This document shows positions 1 to 7,181 of a stretch of 58,251 nucleotides of DNA, in pieces (positions within the stretch are counted from its first letter, which is position 1; each line of letters opens with the position of its first letter). The stretch is from a virus: positions 1 to 58,251 of the IMG/VR virus record IMGVR_UViG_3300017708_002093. The stretch is one strand, 5' to 3'. The translations under genes and the position numbers were made by a program. The notes below the pieces were generated by a model that saw nothing but the letters and a program-made list of their open reading frames with translations, did no database searches and had not been told where the DNA came from.

Positions 1-71
1 CATATATCAAGACATTCTTGTGTTGGGGGTTCTCCCACATAACGAACAAAAATTTTAGCATCTATTCCCAT
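1..71 (-). CDS. Partial hypothetical protein, N-terminal 23 residues
   Basis: An ATG at 71-69 opens a frame running off the left edge of the window; it begins MGIDAKIFVRYVGEPP. An AAAGGA ribosome-binding sequence lies a few bases upstream. The opening resembles a cyanophage hypothetical family starting MG(I/V)DAKIFVR, recalled from memory and not checked. It follows gp46 in the direction of transcription. The rest of the gene lies outside the window, so no function can be given. Confidence 0.6.
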   Translation of the reverse strand, partial: MGIDAKIFVRYVGEPPTQECLDI

Positions 72-73
72 AG

Positions 74-307
74 TTAATTTCCTTTATAGACATTATACAA
101 TAAAGTCATCATACAAAAGAACCTCCCTTTTTGGGGGAGGTCATGTGACGGTTCTTGAAGTGTCTCAGTGCTTCCTTTCGGGAACGCATTGCCTGAGGTT
201 TCAATTTTCGTTTTTGCTCCTTCTTGGAGTGATGCTTCCAATTTGGGACTTGCATTGTTCTTTGATGTATCAGGACACCATACGGGAAAAACCTTTGACT
301 TTCTCAA
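74..307 (-). CDS. Doubtful small ORF after gp46
   Basis: A 77-residue frame overlaps the last 38 nt of gp46 and ends two bases before the next start codon, so it could be a coupled gene. Against this, a good transcription terminator hairpin (121-141) lies inside it, the overlap is long, and no family is recognised. The middle part is polar with ordinary codon use. It may be a true small gene with an internal attenuator, or just an open stretch of spacer. Confidence 0.25.
   Translation of the reverse strand: MRKSKVFPVWCPDTSKNNASPKLEASLQEGAKTKIETSGNAFPKGSTETLQEPSHDLPQKGRFFCMMTLLYNVYKGN
121..141 (-). terminator. Stem-loop terminator after gp46
   Basis: A 7-bp stem ACCTCCC/GGGAGGT with a 7-nt loop, followed on the minus strand by TCTTTTG. 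It would end transcripts coming from gp47-gp46 before the partial gene at the window edge. Confidence 0.7.
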
Positions 308-1982
308 ACCTTATGACACTTTGGAATTTGTCATGTAAGTCTGACTTATGAGAGATAATGAATATATTAGCATCTTTAACTACATAACGAATAATCTTAA
401 GAAATTCATCTGTACCATATCCATCCAAAGAACTATCAAATACCTCATCAAGAATTAACAGATTAGTACTAGTTGAATTTTTAAACTTAGCAACTTCCCT
501 CCAAGTGAAAAGAAGAGCTAAGTCTATTCTTTGTTTTTCACCTTCACTGAATGAACTATACGAAAAATCTTCATGGATTGGTGATTGAATTGTTTCATTA
601 AATTCTTCGTCAAGAGTAAAGTTAATGTAGAAATCCATCATCTGAAGATACTTATTAACCTGCTGATTAATCAGAGGAAGATACTTTTTGATGATCTTTG
701 TTTTTACACCTCCGTCTTTTAGAAGACTATAAATGTAATCATAGTAAGTAATGTTTTCTTTTTGTTTATAGAAGTCTTCAGTTAATGATTGAAGACTTTT
801 TCTAAAACTTTCTAACTTTTCATGTTCAATACTTCGATTTGCAAGGTCTTCGGCAGTTCTTTGAATTTCATTTTGTAAATCTTTGATTTGTCGATGTATT
901 GATGTAATCCGAGAATTGTTTTTAGAAATACCATTCGTTAAGTTAGAAACATCCTTGGAAATCTGAAGGAAATGATCTTCTCTGACTTCTTCATTGTGTA
1001 TTGCCTGCTCAAGTTCTTTATAAGCATTTTGCAGTTCTTTTGCCTTTGATTTGGCTTCACTAATTTTATTTAACCTAAACTGTTCTTCCAGATCTTGAGT
1101 GCATGTGGGGCATACCGTATTCTCCTTAAAGAAACTATGCTCCTCGGTAATCGTTGTTACCTTCTGGGTCATCTTTCCTTTAAGGTTTCCTAACTTACGA
1201 AGTTTATTTTTTGCTCCTTTGTAAGATTCTAGTTTTTTATTCAGGTCTTCAATTTCAAAACCAAGATTTTCTACTTTTTCTCCAAGATCAGTTTCTTCAT
1301 CGCAAAGTTCAGTGATCTTATCTTCCTTATCTTTTATTGATTGCTTTCCCCTTTTTTCAATGTCCTCAATAAAAGTTTCTTGCATTTCAATCTTATCAGA
1401 AAAAGATTCTTTCTTGAGATCAATACTTCTAACTTGCTCTTTCAAAAAACGAATCTTATCTTTCACAATGGATGTCATTGAAGAAAAGATTTTAATGTCA
1501 AGTAAATCTTCAATAACTTCTCTTCGACTTGCAGCAGTAAGCTGCATAAATGGAACAAAATTACTACTACCAAGAATAACCACTTGAGTAAATGACTTAT
1601 AGTTCATCTTAAGAACATTTTGCTCAATCCACTTTTGTTGATCAATTGAAGATGCTTCTTGGTTTAATGCTTCTCCGTTTTTATAAATTTCAAATACTGC
1701 TGGTTTGATTCCCCTACAAATTTTCCAATCAATAGTTCCAATTGAAAACTCAATTTGAACTAAACAATCTTTTTCGTTTGTGGAATTAATTAATTGAGGT
1801 TTATTAATTCCACGAAAAGATTTTCCGAATAAAGAAAAAGTCAGTGCATCAAGAACAGTGCTCTTTCCTGCTCCATTCGCACCAACAATTAATGTAGTAT
1901 TTGATTTATCAAAATCAATCTCAGTAAATTGATTTCCAGTAGAAAGAAAGTTTTTAAATTTAATTTTTTTAAACAGTATCAT
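270..1982 (-). CDS. 46: Recombination endonuclease subunit gp46 (Rad50/SbcC-like ATPase)
   Basis: This 570-residue protein is close to the 560 residues of T4 gp46. It carries a Walker A motif GANGAGKST at about 34-42, a long heptad-rich coiled-coil middle, a zinc-hook CPTC near residue 291, an ABC signature FSEGEKQR, a Walker B LLILDEVFDSS and the switch histidine in ISHK. With gp47 it forms the Mre11/Rad50-type complex that resects DNA ends for recombination-dependent replication and host DNA breakdown. It starts 14 nt inside the upstream DUF3110 gene, and gp47 lies just beyond that, so the three genes look translationally coupled. A terminator follows it. The CxxC hook and ABC motifs make the call firm. 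Confidence 0.96.
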   Translation of the reverse strand: MILFKKIKFKNFLSTGNQFTEIDFDKSNTTLIVGANGAGKSTVLDALTFSLFGKSFRGINKPQLINSTNEKDCLVQIEFSIGTIDWKICRGIKPAVFEIYKNGEALNQEASSIDQQKWIEQNVLKMNYKSFTQVVILGSSNFVPFMQLTAASRREVIEDLLDIKIFSSMTSIVKDKIRFLKEQVRSIDLKKESFSDKIEMQETFIEDIEKRGKQSIKDKEDKITELCDEETDLGEKVENLGFEIEDLNKKLESYKGAKNKLRKLGNLKGKMTQKVTTITEEHSFFKENTVCPTCTQDLEEQFRLNKISEAKSKAKELQNAYKELEQAIHNEEVREDHFLQISKDVSNLTNGISKNNSRITSIHRQIKDLQNEIQRTAEDLANRSIEHEKLESFRKSLQSLTEDFYKQKENITYYDYIYSLLKDGGVKTKIIKKYLPLINQQVNKYLQMMDFYINFTLDEEFNETIQSPIHEDFSYSSFSEGEKQRIDLALLFTWREVAKFKNSTSTNLLILDEVFDSSLDGYGTDEFLKIIRYVVKDANIFIISHKSDLHDKFQSVIRFEKVKGFSRMVS

Positions 1983-2238
1983 TTTCGATTGGAGGTATCA
2001 CAATATCATTAGAGTCAAAAATTATGTAACTATGCCCGTGCAGTTCACATAATTGTAGTATTAGTTTTTTATCAACTTCAACTACATTCATTTCTGGACT
2101 ACCTGAATTTTCTAACATCATAGCAAAACGAGTTGCATCATCATTTTCTTCGAAGATATAAAGAACTTGTTCTTCAAATTCATTTCTTACGGAATATGCA
2201 CCTTCCTCTTCTTTTCCATCAATAGTTATTATAAACAT
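1969..2238 (-). CDS. DUF3110-like protein between gp46 and gp47
   Basis: An 89-residue acidic protein abuts gp47 on one side and overlaps gp46 by 14 nt on the other. The segment VLYIFEENDDATRFAMMLE, followed by a short acidic stretch and a Cys near the end of the domain, matches what I remember of DUF3110 (pattern F-E-x-D-D-A-x-R-[FY]-A-x-x-L-E), a small domain found mainly in cyanobacteria. Its function is unknown. Its place inside the recombination nuclease operon suggests it works with or regulates the gp46/gp47 complex, which is inference. The family call comes from pattern memory, not a search. Confidence 0.8.
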   Translation of the reverse strand: MFIITIDGKEEEGAYSVRNEFEEQVLYIFEENDDATRFAMMLENSGSPEMNVVEVDKKLILQLCELHGHSYIIFDSNDIVIPPIENDTV

Positions 2239-3270
2239 TTAAAACACTTCGCAAGACTCTCGATAAACTTCTTGAATCATGTTTTTTAGAACTGATTTAT
2301 CTAATTCATTTTCAGATTCAGTGATATATCTATTCAAGATAGAAAGAGTGTTTTCAGACTGAATGTCTTCCAATATTTCTTCTCCTTCAACTACCTGGAA
2401 GTTTTCAACGATTTTAACTTCAGCAGGATTTTGAGAATAAAGATACTCTAAGTATTTTTCAAACTTGAGATGATTTTTCTTTTCTCTCACAACAACTTTT
2501 ACAATTTTATTTTCAAAGTCTTGTTTTTTATCCATACCATCTTCCACATAATCAACTAGTTTAAAGATACTGTATGGATTATCTACCGGAAAATGTTCCA
2601 GAGTTTCTGTATCAAAGATGGTGAATCCTCTCCTATCACCAACATCTGACCAGAACATTTCGTATGGATTTCCCAAGTAGAATATTCTTCTATCATCCGA
2701 TCTAGTGTGGTAGTGACCAGAGAAGACTTTGGTGAACTTTGAATATAATTTGCCATCATGACCATGGTCCATGACGATTTGTTTATTAACTCTAAATCCG
2801 TTGAGTTCAAGGTGCCCCATCGCGATTTCGCAAGTTGTATTTTTAATAAGTTTGAAAGATTGCGTCTCATTGTTTTCGTTAATCCAAGGTAAGAATAGGA
2901 TATTTAATCCACCAATAGTAACCTCTGTTGGTGAGGAATAAGTCGTAATGTTAGAATAAGACTTAAGAAGAAGTTCTGGAGAATTAACTTGACTAGTGTT
3001 CTTATAGTAAGTATCATGATTGCCTACCATAAGATGAACCTTGTAATTAGACAAAGGATCAAAGACAACTCTTTTTGCCCACTCAAGACTTGAGTAATCA
3101 ATGTTTTTGCGAGAATCAAACGCATCGCCCATATGAATGACTGTATCTATCCCGTACTGTTCCAGCGTCGGGAAAAATACAGATCTATAAAAGTTCTCAA
3201 AGTACTCCTCAAATACTTTAGAACCTTTTTTAAACCCATAATGAGTGTCGGTAATAATCGCTACTTTCAT
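2239..3270 (-). CDS. 47: Recombination endonuclease subunit gp47 (Mre11/SbcD-like)
   Basis: A 343-residue metallophosphoesterase, the size of T4 gp47 (339 aa). The metal-binding motifs are in order: D8 and H10 in DTHYG, GD at 48-49, GNHD at 83-86, a GH around 152 and SGHYH at 184-188. It is the nuclease partner of gp46 in end processing, recombination-dependent replication and host DNA degradation. It sits immediately downstream of gp55 with no gap, so gp55 and gp47 are probably on one transcript. The rest of the protein should be the capping domain and the Rad50-binding tail. Confidence 0.96.
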   Translation of the reverse strand: MKVAIITDTHYGFKKGSKVFEEYFENFYRSVFFPTLEQYGIDTVIHMGDAFDSRKNIDYSSLEWAKRVVFDPLSNYKVHLMVGNHDTYYKNTSQVNSPELLLKSYSNITTYSSPTEVTIGGLNILFLPWINENNETQSFKLIKNTTCEIAMGHLELNGFRVNKQIVMDHGHDGKLYSKFTKVFSGHYHTRSDDRRIFYLGNPYEMFWSDVGDRRGFTIFDTETLEHFPVDNPYSIFKLVDYVEDGMDKKQDFENKIVKVVVREKKNHLKFEKYLEYLYSQNPAEVKIVENFQVVEGEEILEDIQSENTLSILNRYITESENELDKSVLKNMIQEVYRESCEVF

Positions 3271-3810
3271 TCAATAACGAAGTTTGATGTGAACGTTTTC
3301 TTTGATACTATTATAATCTGAATAGTTTGATCCGTCAATAGTGTTGTCATCACAGAAGACTTCACTAAAACCGGTCTTTTCAAGAATTTTATTTTTAATT
3401 TCTAATTGTCTTTTCTCTTTTGCAATTCTTCTCAAAAAAGCATAAGTAATAACTTGTGTGAAGTATGCAAAAGGATTAGATGATTTATCTGGATTGAAAT
3501 TTAATACACATTGAATACAATTTTCAATTCCATCAGATACCATCTCATCAATAAAGATGTAGTTGATAAAATTAGTTTTGTATGATAGGTGAGTTGCCAT
3601 TTTAATAAAACAATCTCCAATGTACCTCGGAACTTGAGGTTTATCAGGACTTTTCCACTTTTTTAATTGATCAATTGCAATCTCTGGATTTTCCTTAACT
3701 GCTTCTGCCATTACAAGATTTCTGTATTCAATCAAAGAAGCAAGAAATTCTTTATTATTTACATAATGTTCTGATTTTTTTTTCTTAGGCATTGTTCCAA
3801 CATTAATCAT
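3271..3810 (-). CDS. 55: Late-transcription sigma factor gp55
   Basis: This 179-residue protein compares with 185 in T4. The N-terminal YVNNKE, a middle EMVSDGIENCI followed by FNPDKSSNPFAYFTQV, and a basic RRIAKEKRQ segment fit the reduced sigma-70 region 2 of T4 gp55. It directs host RNA polymerase to late promoters with a TATAAATA-type -10 and no -35, the motif seen upstream of many structural genes here. Two starts are possible (Met1 or Met7, at 3792); Met7 has GGA close by. The C-terminal tail ends in KLRY and lacks an obvious T4-type sliding-clamp-binding SLDFLYE sequence. A sigma-70-like promoter lies just upstream. Confidence 0.93.
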   Translation of the reverse strand: MINVGTMPKKKKSEHYVNNKEFLASLIEYRNLVMAEAVKENPEIAIDQLKKWKSPDKPQVPRYIGDCFIKMATHLSYKTNFINYIFIDEMVSDGIENCIQCVLNFNPDKSSNPFAYFTQVITYAFLRRIAKEKRQLEIKNKILEKTGFSEVFCDDNTIDGSNYSDYNSIKENVHIKLRY

Positions 3811-3837
3811 AAAATTTATTAATCCAACTATCTAGAT

Positions 3838-3866
3838 ATTATAACATCTGTACTCAGAATAAACAA
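3838..3866 (-). promoter_or_regulatory. Sigma-70-like promoter for gp55
   Basis: On the minus strand TTGTTT (3866-3861), 17 nt, then TATAAT (3843-3838), about 28 nt before the gp55 start. The -10 is a perfect match; the -35 matches 3 of 6. It would allow host polymerase to make gp55 and perhaps gp47-gp46 before late genes. Confidence 0.6.
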
Positions 3867-3869
3867 GAG

Positions 3870-3899
3870 TTGACACCACCTGCTGCTTACGTGTATAAT
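3870..3899 (+). promoter_or_regulatory. Plus-strand consensus sigma-70 promoter, back to back with the gp55 promoter
   Basis: TTGACA (3870-3875), 18 nt, TATAAT (3894-3899); both hexamers are perfect. Transcription would start near 3906 and run antisense through the 160-residue gene and toward uvsW. No plus-strand gene follows, only a 7-codon reading frame. It is either an antisense-RNA promoter or chance in AT-rich DNA, but two perfect hexamers in a 116-nt gap are notable. Confidence 0.5.
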
Positions 3900-3926
3900 C
3901 TGTTTGTCAGGTTTGGATGAGATTAC

Positions 3927-4409
3927 TTAGCTATCATTAAAGATCTTCTCTAAGGATCTCTTGGCATCATTCACACTAGAGAGATATCCCATCTTTCTTG
4001 ATGCTGTCTTCTGCATTTGTTCTTTATCACCGAATTGATTAAATTGCTCATACATAGAAATCATTTCTAGATCATTATTTTCAGATAATGATAAAACATC
4101 ATTAGTATCAATAATCAATAAAGTATCTTTTGTAGTCTTTAGCCAAGGTTCTATTTTGTAACCATTCAATCCTCTCCTATTTTTTAATTCAGTAACAGTA
4201 ATAGGAGAATTCAAAAGTAACATAGTTTTATTTTCATCTTTTGATGCCATTACTTTTGCAAAGATCTCTTCTCCAGTTTTAAGTTTGACTGTTGAATAAA
4301 AATCTTCTTCTAGTGGTTTTCCACTAAAGAGAACTGTTTCTGAAATTGTTTTTTTCTTTTCTTCTTTTTTATTAAATATTTTATTTAATAAATTTTTTAT
4401 CTTCTTCAT
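3927..4409 (-). CDS. Hypothetical protein, possible Sm-like domain
   Basis: A 160-residue protein whose ATG overlaps the uvsW stop, so it is probably co-translated with uvsW. After a very basic N-terminal 20-25 residues (KKIKNLLNKIFNKKEEKKK) comes FYSTVKLKTGEEIFAKVM, then a stretch ending ITV. This looks like the strand-strand-loop start of an Sm/LSm-type small barrel (inference from pattern only). The C-terminal third is helical and polar. Position between uvsW and gp55 suggests a DNA or RNA metabolism role, but no function is known to me. Confidence 0.75.
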   Translation of the reverse strand: MKKIKNLLNKIFNKKEEKKKTISETVLFSGKPLEEDFYSTVKLKTGEEIFAKVMASKDENKTMLLLNSPITVTELKNRRGLNGYKIEPWLKTTKDTLLIIDTNDVLSLSENNDLEMISMYEQFNQFGDKEQMQKTASRKMGYLSSVNDAKRSLEKIFNDS

Positions 4410-5869
4410 TCTTTTATGTTAATAGGGATTATTTCATAGTTAAAGTTTTCTTCATTATAGATTTTGATTCTTTCTATAAAATGATTTAATGTATAATTTT
4501 TTCTTGAATTATAAGTACAATCATCAGAAATATCATAAAGAACTGCTTTGGTTTTGTTTGTTCCTTTCCTTAGTACTCTACCGATTGACTGCAAATTACG
4601 AATGCGTGATTTACTTGGGGAAGCAAAAACTACGTTATGTAGATTTTTAATATTAATTCCTGTTGAGAAAACTCCATAAGAAGCAATAATAACAGCATTA
4701 TTTTCTTTTTCAGTAATTTCTCTTATTTTTTCTCTCTCAGTAGTATCTACACCACCATGAACAAAGAAAACTTTTCTATTTTCTTGAACTGCATTATTTA
4801 TGAGTTCAAATAAAGGAGCACCATGTCCTTCTATTCTTGCAAAGAGTACAAGAGTATTTCCACTTAAATCTAATACAAGATTACGAATAAATTTATTTCG
4901 CTTTTCATGTCCTATAATAAATTGTACTTCATCTTCAAAAGTTTCAAATATCTGAGGATTATGTTTTAATGTAAGACATCGAATGTCTAATTTAGAAATG
5001 TGACCCTTATCCATCAACTCTTTTGTTCTTGTTACCTTGTATGATGGACCAAACACTCCCTCTAAGACCCACTTATGCGTCTGTGTGCCGTCTAAAGTAC
5101 CTGTGAACCCAAATCTATACTTACATGAGTGTAACTTCGACATGATGCTGATTAGAGACTTACTTTTAAATAAATGTGCTTCATCACCAATCACTACTTC
5201 GTAATCATTAAAAAACTTTTTCTCTAACTTATAAATTGATTGCCAAGTTGTAATAGTCACTTGGTGTTCATTTGTTTTCTCTCTTCCACTATAAATTTTA
5301 TGACAGTATGACTCAGCATCCCAACCGTAATCCTCAAAATCTTTGTACATCTGCTCTACTAGAGATGTCGTTGGAACAACTAAAAGAATTTTTTTACCTT
5401 TATCCACATAGTATCGTACAACAGAATAAATCATCAAAGATTTGCCACTTGCAGTGGGACTTATCAATAATTTTCTATTATACCTTAGAGCACCATGTAC
5501 TCCCTCAATTTGATAATTACGGGGAGAAAAAGAACAAATAGAATTCATGTAATCTTTTACACCTTCCATTGAGATTTCTTCATTTATCTCAAATGGAAGT
5601 CCATAAAATTTATTCTCTACAAACTCATAACTGTAATTGTGAATTTTTAATTTTGAAATAACTTTATCTAATAATCCAACATAGATTTCTCCAGTATGAA
5701 TTGAAAGAAGACGGATCATTCCGTCCCAATATTTACTTCTCATTTGAGGCATAAACTTTGCCCCTGGAACTTCAAATGTAAAGTACTCTTGTAGTTCATA
5801 TAAAATATGAGGTTCACATTCTAACTTAATGTAAACCTCATTCTTTTTATGTATTCTTACATCACACAT
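4406..5869 (-). CDS. uvsW: UvsW RNA-DNA / DNA helicase
   Basis: A 487-residue SF2 helicase close to T4 UvsW (about 500 aa). It has a small N-terminal DNA-binding region, motif I SPTASGKS at 137-144, VPTTSLVEQM (Ia), DEAH at 229-232, GFTGTLDGT (III) and SIGRVLRKG (VI). In T4 it unwinds origin R-loops and branched DNA, shifting replication from origin to recombination mode. An 8-bp inverted repeat spans the start codon (separate entry). It is followed with a 4-nt overlap by the Sm-like gene and preceded by the 60-residue gene and uvsY, the T4 uvsY-uvsW neighbourhood. Confidence 0.96.
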   Translation of the reverse strand: MCDVRIHKKNEVYIKLECEPHILYELQEYFTFEVPGAKFMPQMRSKYWDGMIRLLSIHTGEIYVGLLDKVISKLKIHNYSYEFVENKFYGLPFEINEEISMEGVKDYMNSICSFSPRNYQIEGVHGALRYNRKLLISPTASGKSLMIYSVVRYYVDKGKKILLVVPTTSLVEQMYKDFEDYGWDAESYCHKIYSGREKTNEHQVTITTWQSIYKLEKKFFNDYEVVIGDEAHLFKSKSLISIMSKLHSCKYRFGFTGTLDGTQTHKWVLEGVFGPSYKVTRTKELMDKGHISKLDIRCLTLKHNPQIFETFEDEVQFIIGHEKRNKFIRNLVLDLSGNTLVLFARIEGHGAPLFELINNAVQENRKVFFVHGGVDTTEREKIREITEKENNAVIIASYGVFSTGINIKNLHNVVFASPSKSRIRNLQSIGRVLRKGTNKTKAVLYDISDDCTYNSRKNYTLNHFIERIKIYNEENFNYEIIPINIKE

Positions 5870-5891
5870 AACATAATTAAACCTGTTATGT
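5865..5891 (-). promoter_or_regulatory. Hairpin across the uvsW start codon
   Basis: Perfect 8-bp inverted repeat CACATAAC/GTTATGTG with a 12-nt AT-rich loop. On the minus strand the uvsW ATG (5869-5867) lies within the 3' arm and AGG of a weak ribosome-binding site lies in the loop. A folded transcript could hide the start, as known for several T4 late/early genes. The stem is weak (3 GC pairs). Confidence 0.4.
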
Positions 5892-5895
5892 GTAT

Positions 5896-6078
5896 TTAGT
5901 TCATATTATCAAACTGATATTCTAATATTATCCTATAGAAGTTATCTCTCATAGCGATTAAATCTTCTTGCTCTTGTGGATCACCACCAGACCATTTCTG
6001 AACTGCTTGTGATAATCCTGTATGAATTGATCGAATTGCTTTGATAGGTAATTCTAAAATATAATATTGTTCTTCCAT
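5896..6078 (-). CDS. Conserved small hypothetical protein between uvsY and uvsW
   Basis: A 60-residue protein whose start overlaps the uvsY stop. It reads as a single soluble, mostly helical domain with features such as ELPIKAIRSIHTGL and KWSGGDPQEQEDL. I associate this sequence type with cyanophage genomes at the same place (memory, not searched). In T4, uvsW.1 is also a small gene here, but no similarity is clear. No catalytic motif or membrane segment is seen. Function unknown; probably co-expressed with the recombination genes. Confidence 0.8.
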   Translation of the reverse strand: MEEQYYILELPIKAIRSIHTGLSQAVQKWSGGDPQEQEDLIAMRDNFYRIILEYQFDNMN

Positions 6079-6515
6079 TAACCTAAACCGGATTGAAATT
6101 TCATAAAATCTATGGAATTTTTAATTTGGTATGTTCTATTATGTATTTGTCTAAGTATATCTTCTAGATATTTAAGCATTACATCATAATACTCAACTTT
6201 TAAGGAAACTCTGGAAAGTTTATCATCAGCATTTAAATATCTTTCTAGGTCATTTTTATCACGAACTTTTTTTTGGAAAGGTTCTTCTATATAAACATCA
6301 GGATCTGCTTTTCCAGAGTAAAACTGATGTCTTTCATGTCTTATTTTTCTTTTCTGTTGATCAACATTCTTTCTTAGAAGAATTATGTTATTATATAAAT
6401 CAAAGTATTTTGCATGTAAAGAAGGAATATTTAAAGATTCTGTATGTAAATTGTCAATGTCAATCTTAGAATCTTTTTCCCACATACTTTGAATAATTTC
6501 AAGATTAATTGCCAT
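6078..6515 (-). CDS. uvsY: Recombination mediator UvsY
   Basis: A 145-residue, highly charged helical protein, close to T4 UvsY (137 aa), in the expected place before uvsW. Recognisable stretches are the N-terminal MWEKDSKID, then KYFDLYNNIILL, and a basic RRK-like patch (QQKRKIRHERHQFYSGKADP) typical of UvsY. UvsY loads the UvsX recombinase onto gp32-coated single-stranded DNA and forms ring oligomers through its C-terminal helix. It starts right after the tube-fold gene with a 3-nt gap, as part of the same minus-strand run. Confidence 0.93.
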   Translation of the reverse strand: MAINLEIIQSMWEKDSKIDIDNLHTESLNIPSLHAKYFDLYNNIILLRKNVDQQKRKIRHERHQFYSGKADPDVYIEEPFQKKVRDKNDLERYLNADDKLSRVSLKVEYYDVMLKYLEDILRQIHNRTYQIKNSIDFMKFQSGLG

Positions 6516-6518
6516 AAA

Positions 6519-7106
6519 TTAGTCGTATCTCTTAGGTAAGTAATTTCCTTTTGAATCAAGTACATTATACATCATATACTTGAAATTGACTTCTGCAGTG
6601 AAGTATTCCTCATCGGTATTTGTTGCATCAAAATTAAGTTCAGATAAACGATAAGGAAACATTCTCCTAAATGAAATTTGATATTTTAAGTTATCACTAC
6701 TCGTATTGATCAGCAAAGTCCCATCTGAATATAAATTCATTTGACTTTTATCTGGTTGACTAAAGTCTTCATTTGAATTTTGAAATTCATAAATTTGCTG
6801 AAGAGATTCTGGAAATCCTAGTCCCCTCATCCAATTCTGAATTTCCATGTAATTCTGTAAATCTTCATCAACTAAAAATTTAATAGTGAAATCATCAAAT
6901 TGCATCATGTCACCTGGGATAGGAATGTTGTTGGTGTACGTTGACTGAGTAGCAACACCTAACTCTATTCCAGGAACATTTACTGAATTTGTTAAGAATG
7001 ACACTTTTGGTGCTCTGTTTAAAGTAAATTTAAACTTAACAGACGATAAAAAATTTCTATTTTCTATTTGTCGTTTAGTGCCATAATTACCGTATCTCTC
7101 TGCCAT
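6519..7106 (-). CDS. Tail-tube-fold protein (gp19/gp54-like)
   Basis: A 195-residue protein with the pattern of the gp19/gp54 tube fold: an N-terminal strand NFLSSVKFKFTL, then VPGIELG, a middle PIPGDMMQFDDFTIKFLVDEDLQNYMEIQNWM, and a final strand pair with YFTAEVNFKYMMYNV. The last two match the general layout of gp19 (12603-13244) in this window, though the sequences are distant. It may be the baseplate tube initiator (gp54-like) or another tube-end protein. It is separated from gp23 by a strong terminator and leads into uvsY. The exact role is inferred from fold-like patterns only. Confidence 0.7.
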   Translation of the reverse strand: MAERYGNYGTKRQIENRNFLSSVKFKFTLNRAPKVSFLTNSVNVPGIELGVATQSTYTNNIPIPGDMMQFDDFTIKFLVDEDLQNYMEIQNWMRGLGFPESLQQIYEFQNSNEDFSQPDKSQMNLYSDGTLLINTSSDNLKYQISFRRMFPYRLSELNFDATNTDEEYFTAEVNFKYMMYNVLDSKGNYLPKRYD

Positions 7107-7127
7107 CTTTCTTTCTGATTATTTAGA

Positions 7128-7157
7128 CAAAAAAAGAGGGTTCCGAAGAACCCTCTT
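7128..7157 (-). terminator. Strong terminator after gp23
   Basis: A 10-bp stem AAGAGGGTTC / GAACCCTCTT with a TTCG tetraloop on the minus strand, followed by a run of T. It ends the abundant gp23 transcript, a position where T4 also has a terminator. Confidence 0.93.
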
Positions 7158-7181
7158 AGAAAAGTATGTGTACTTAATGGA

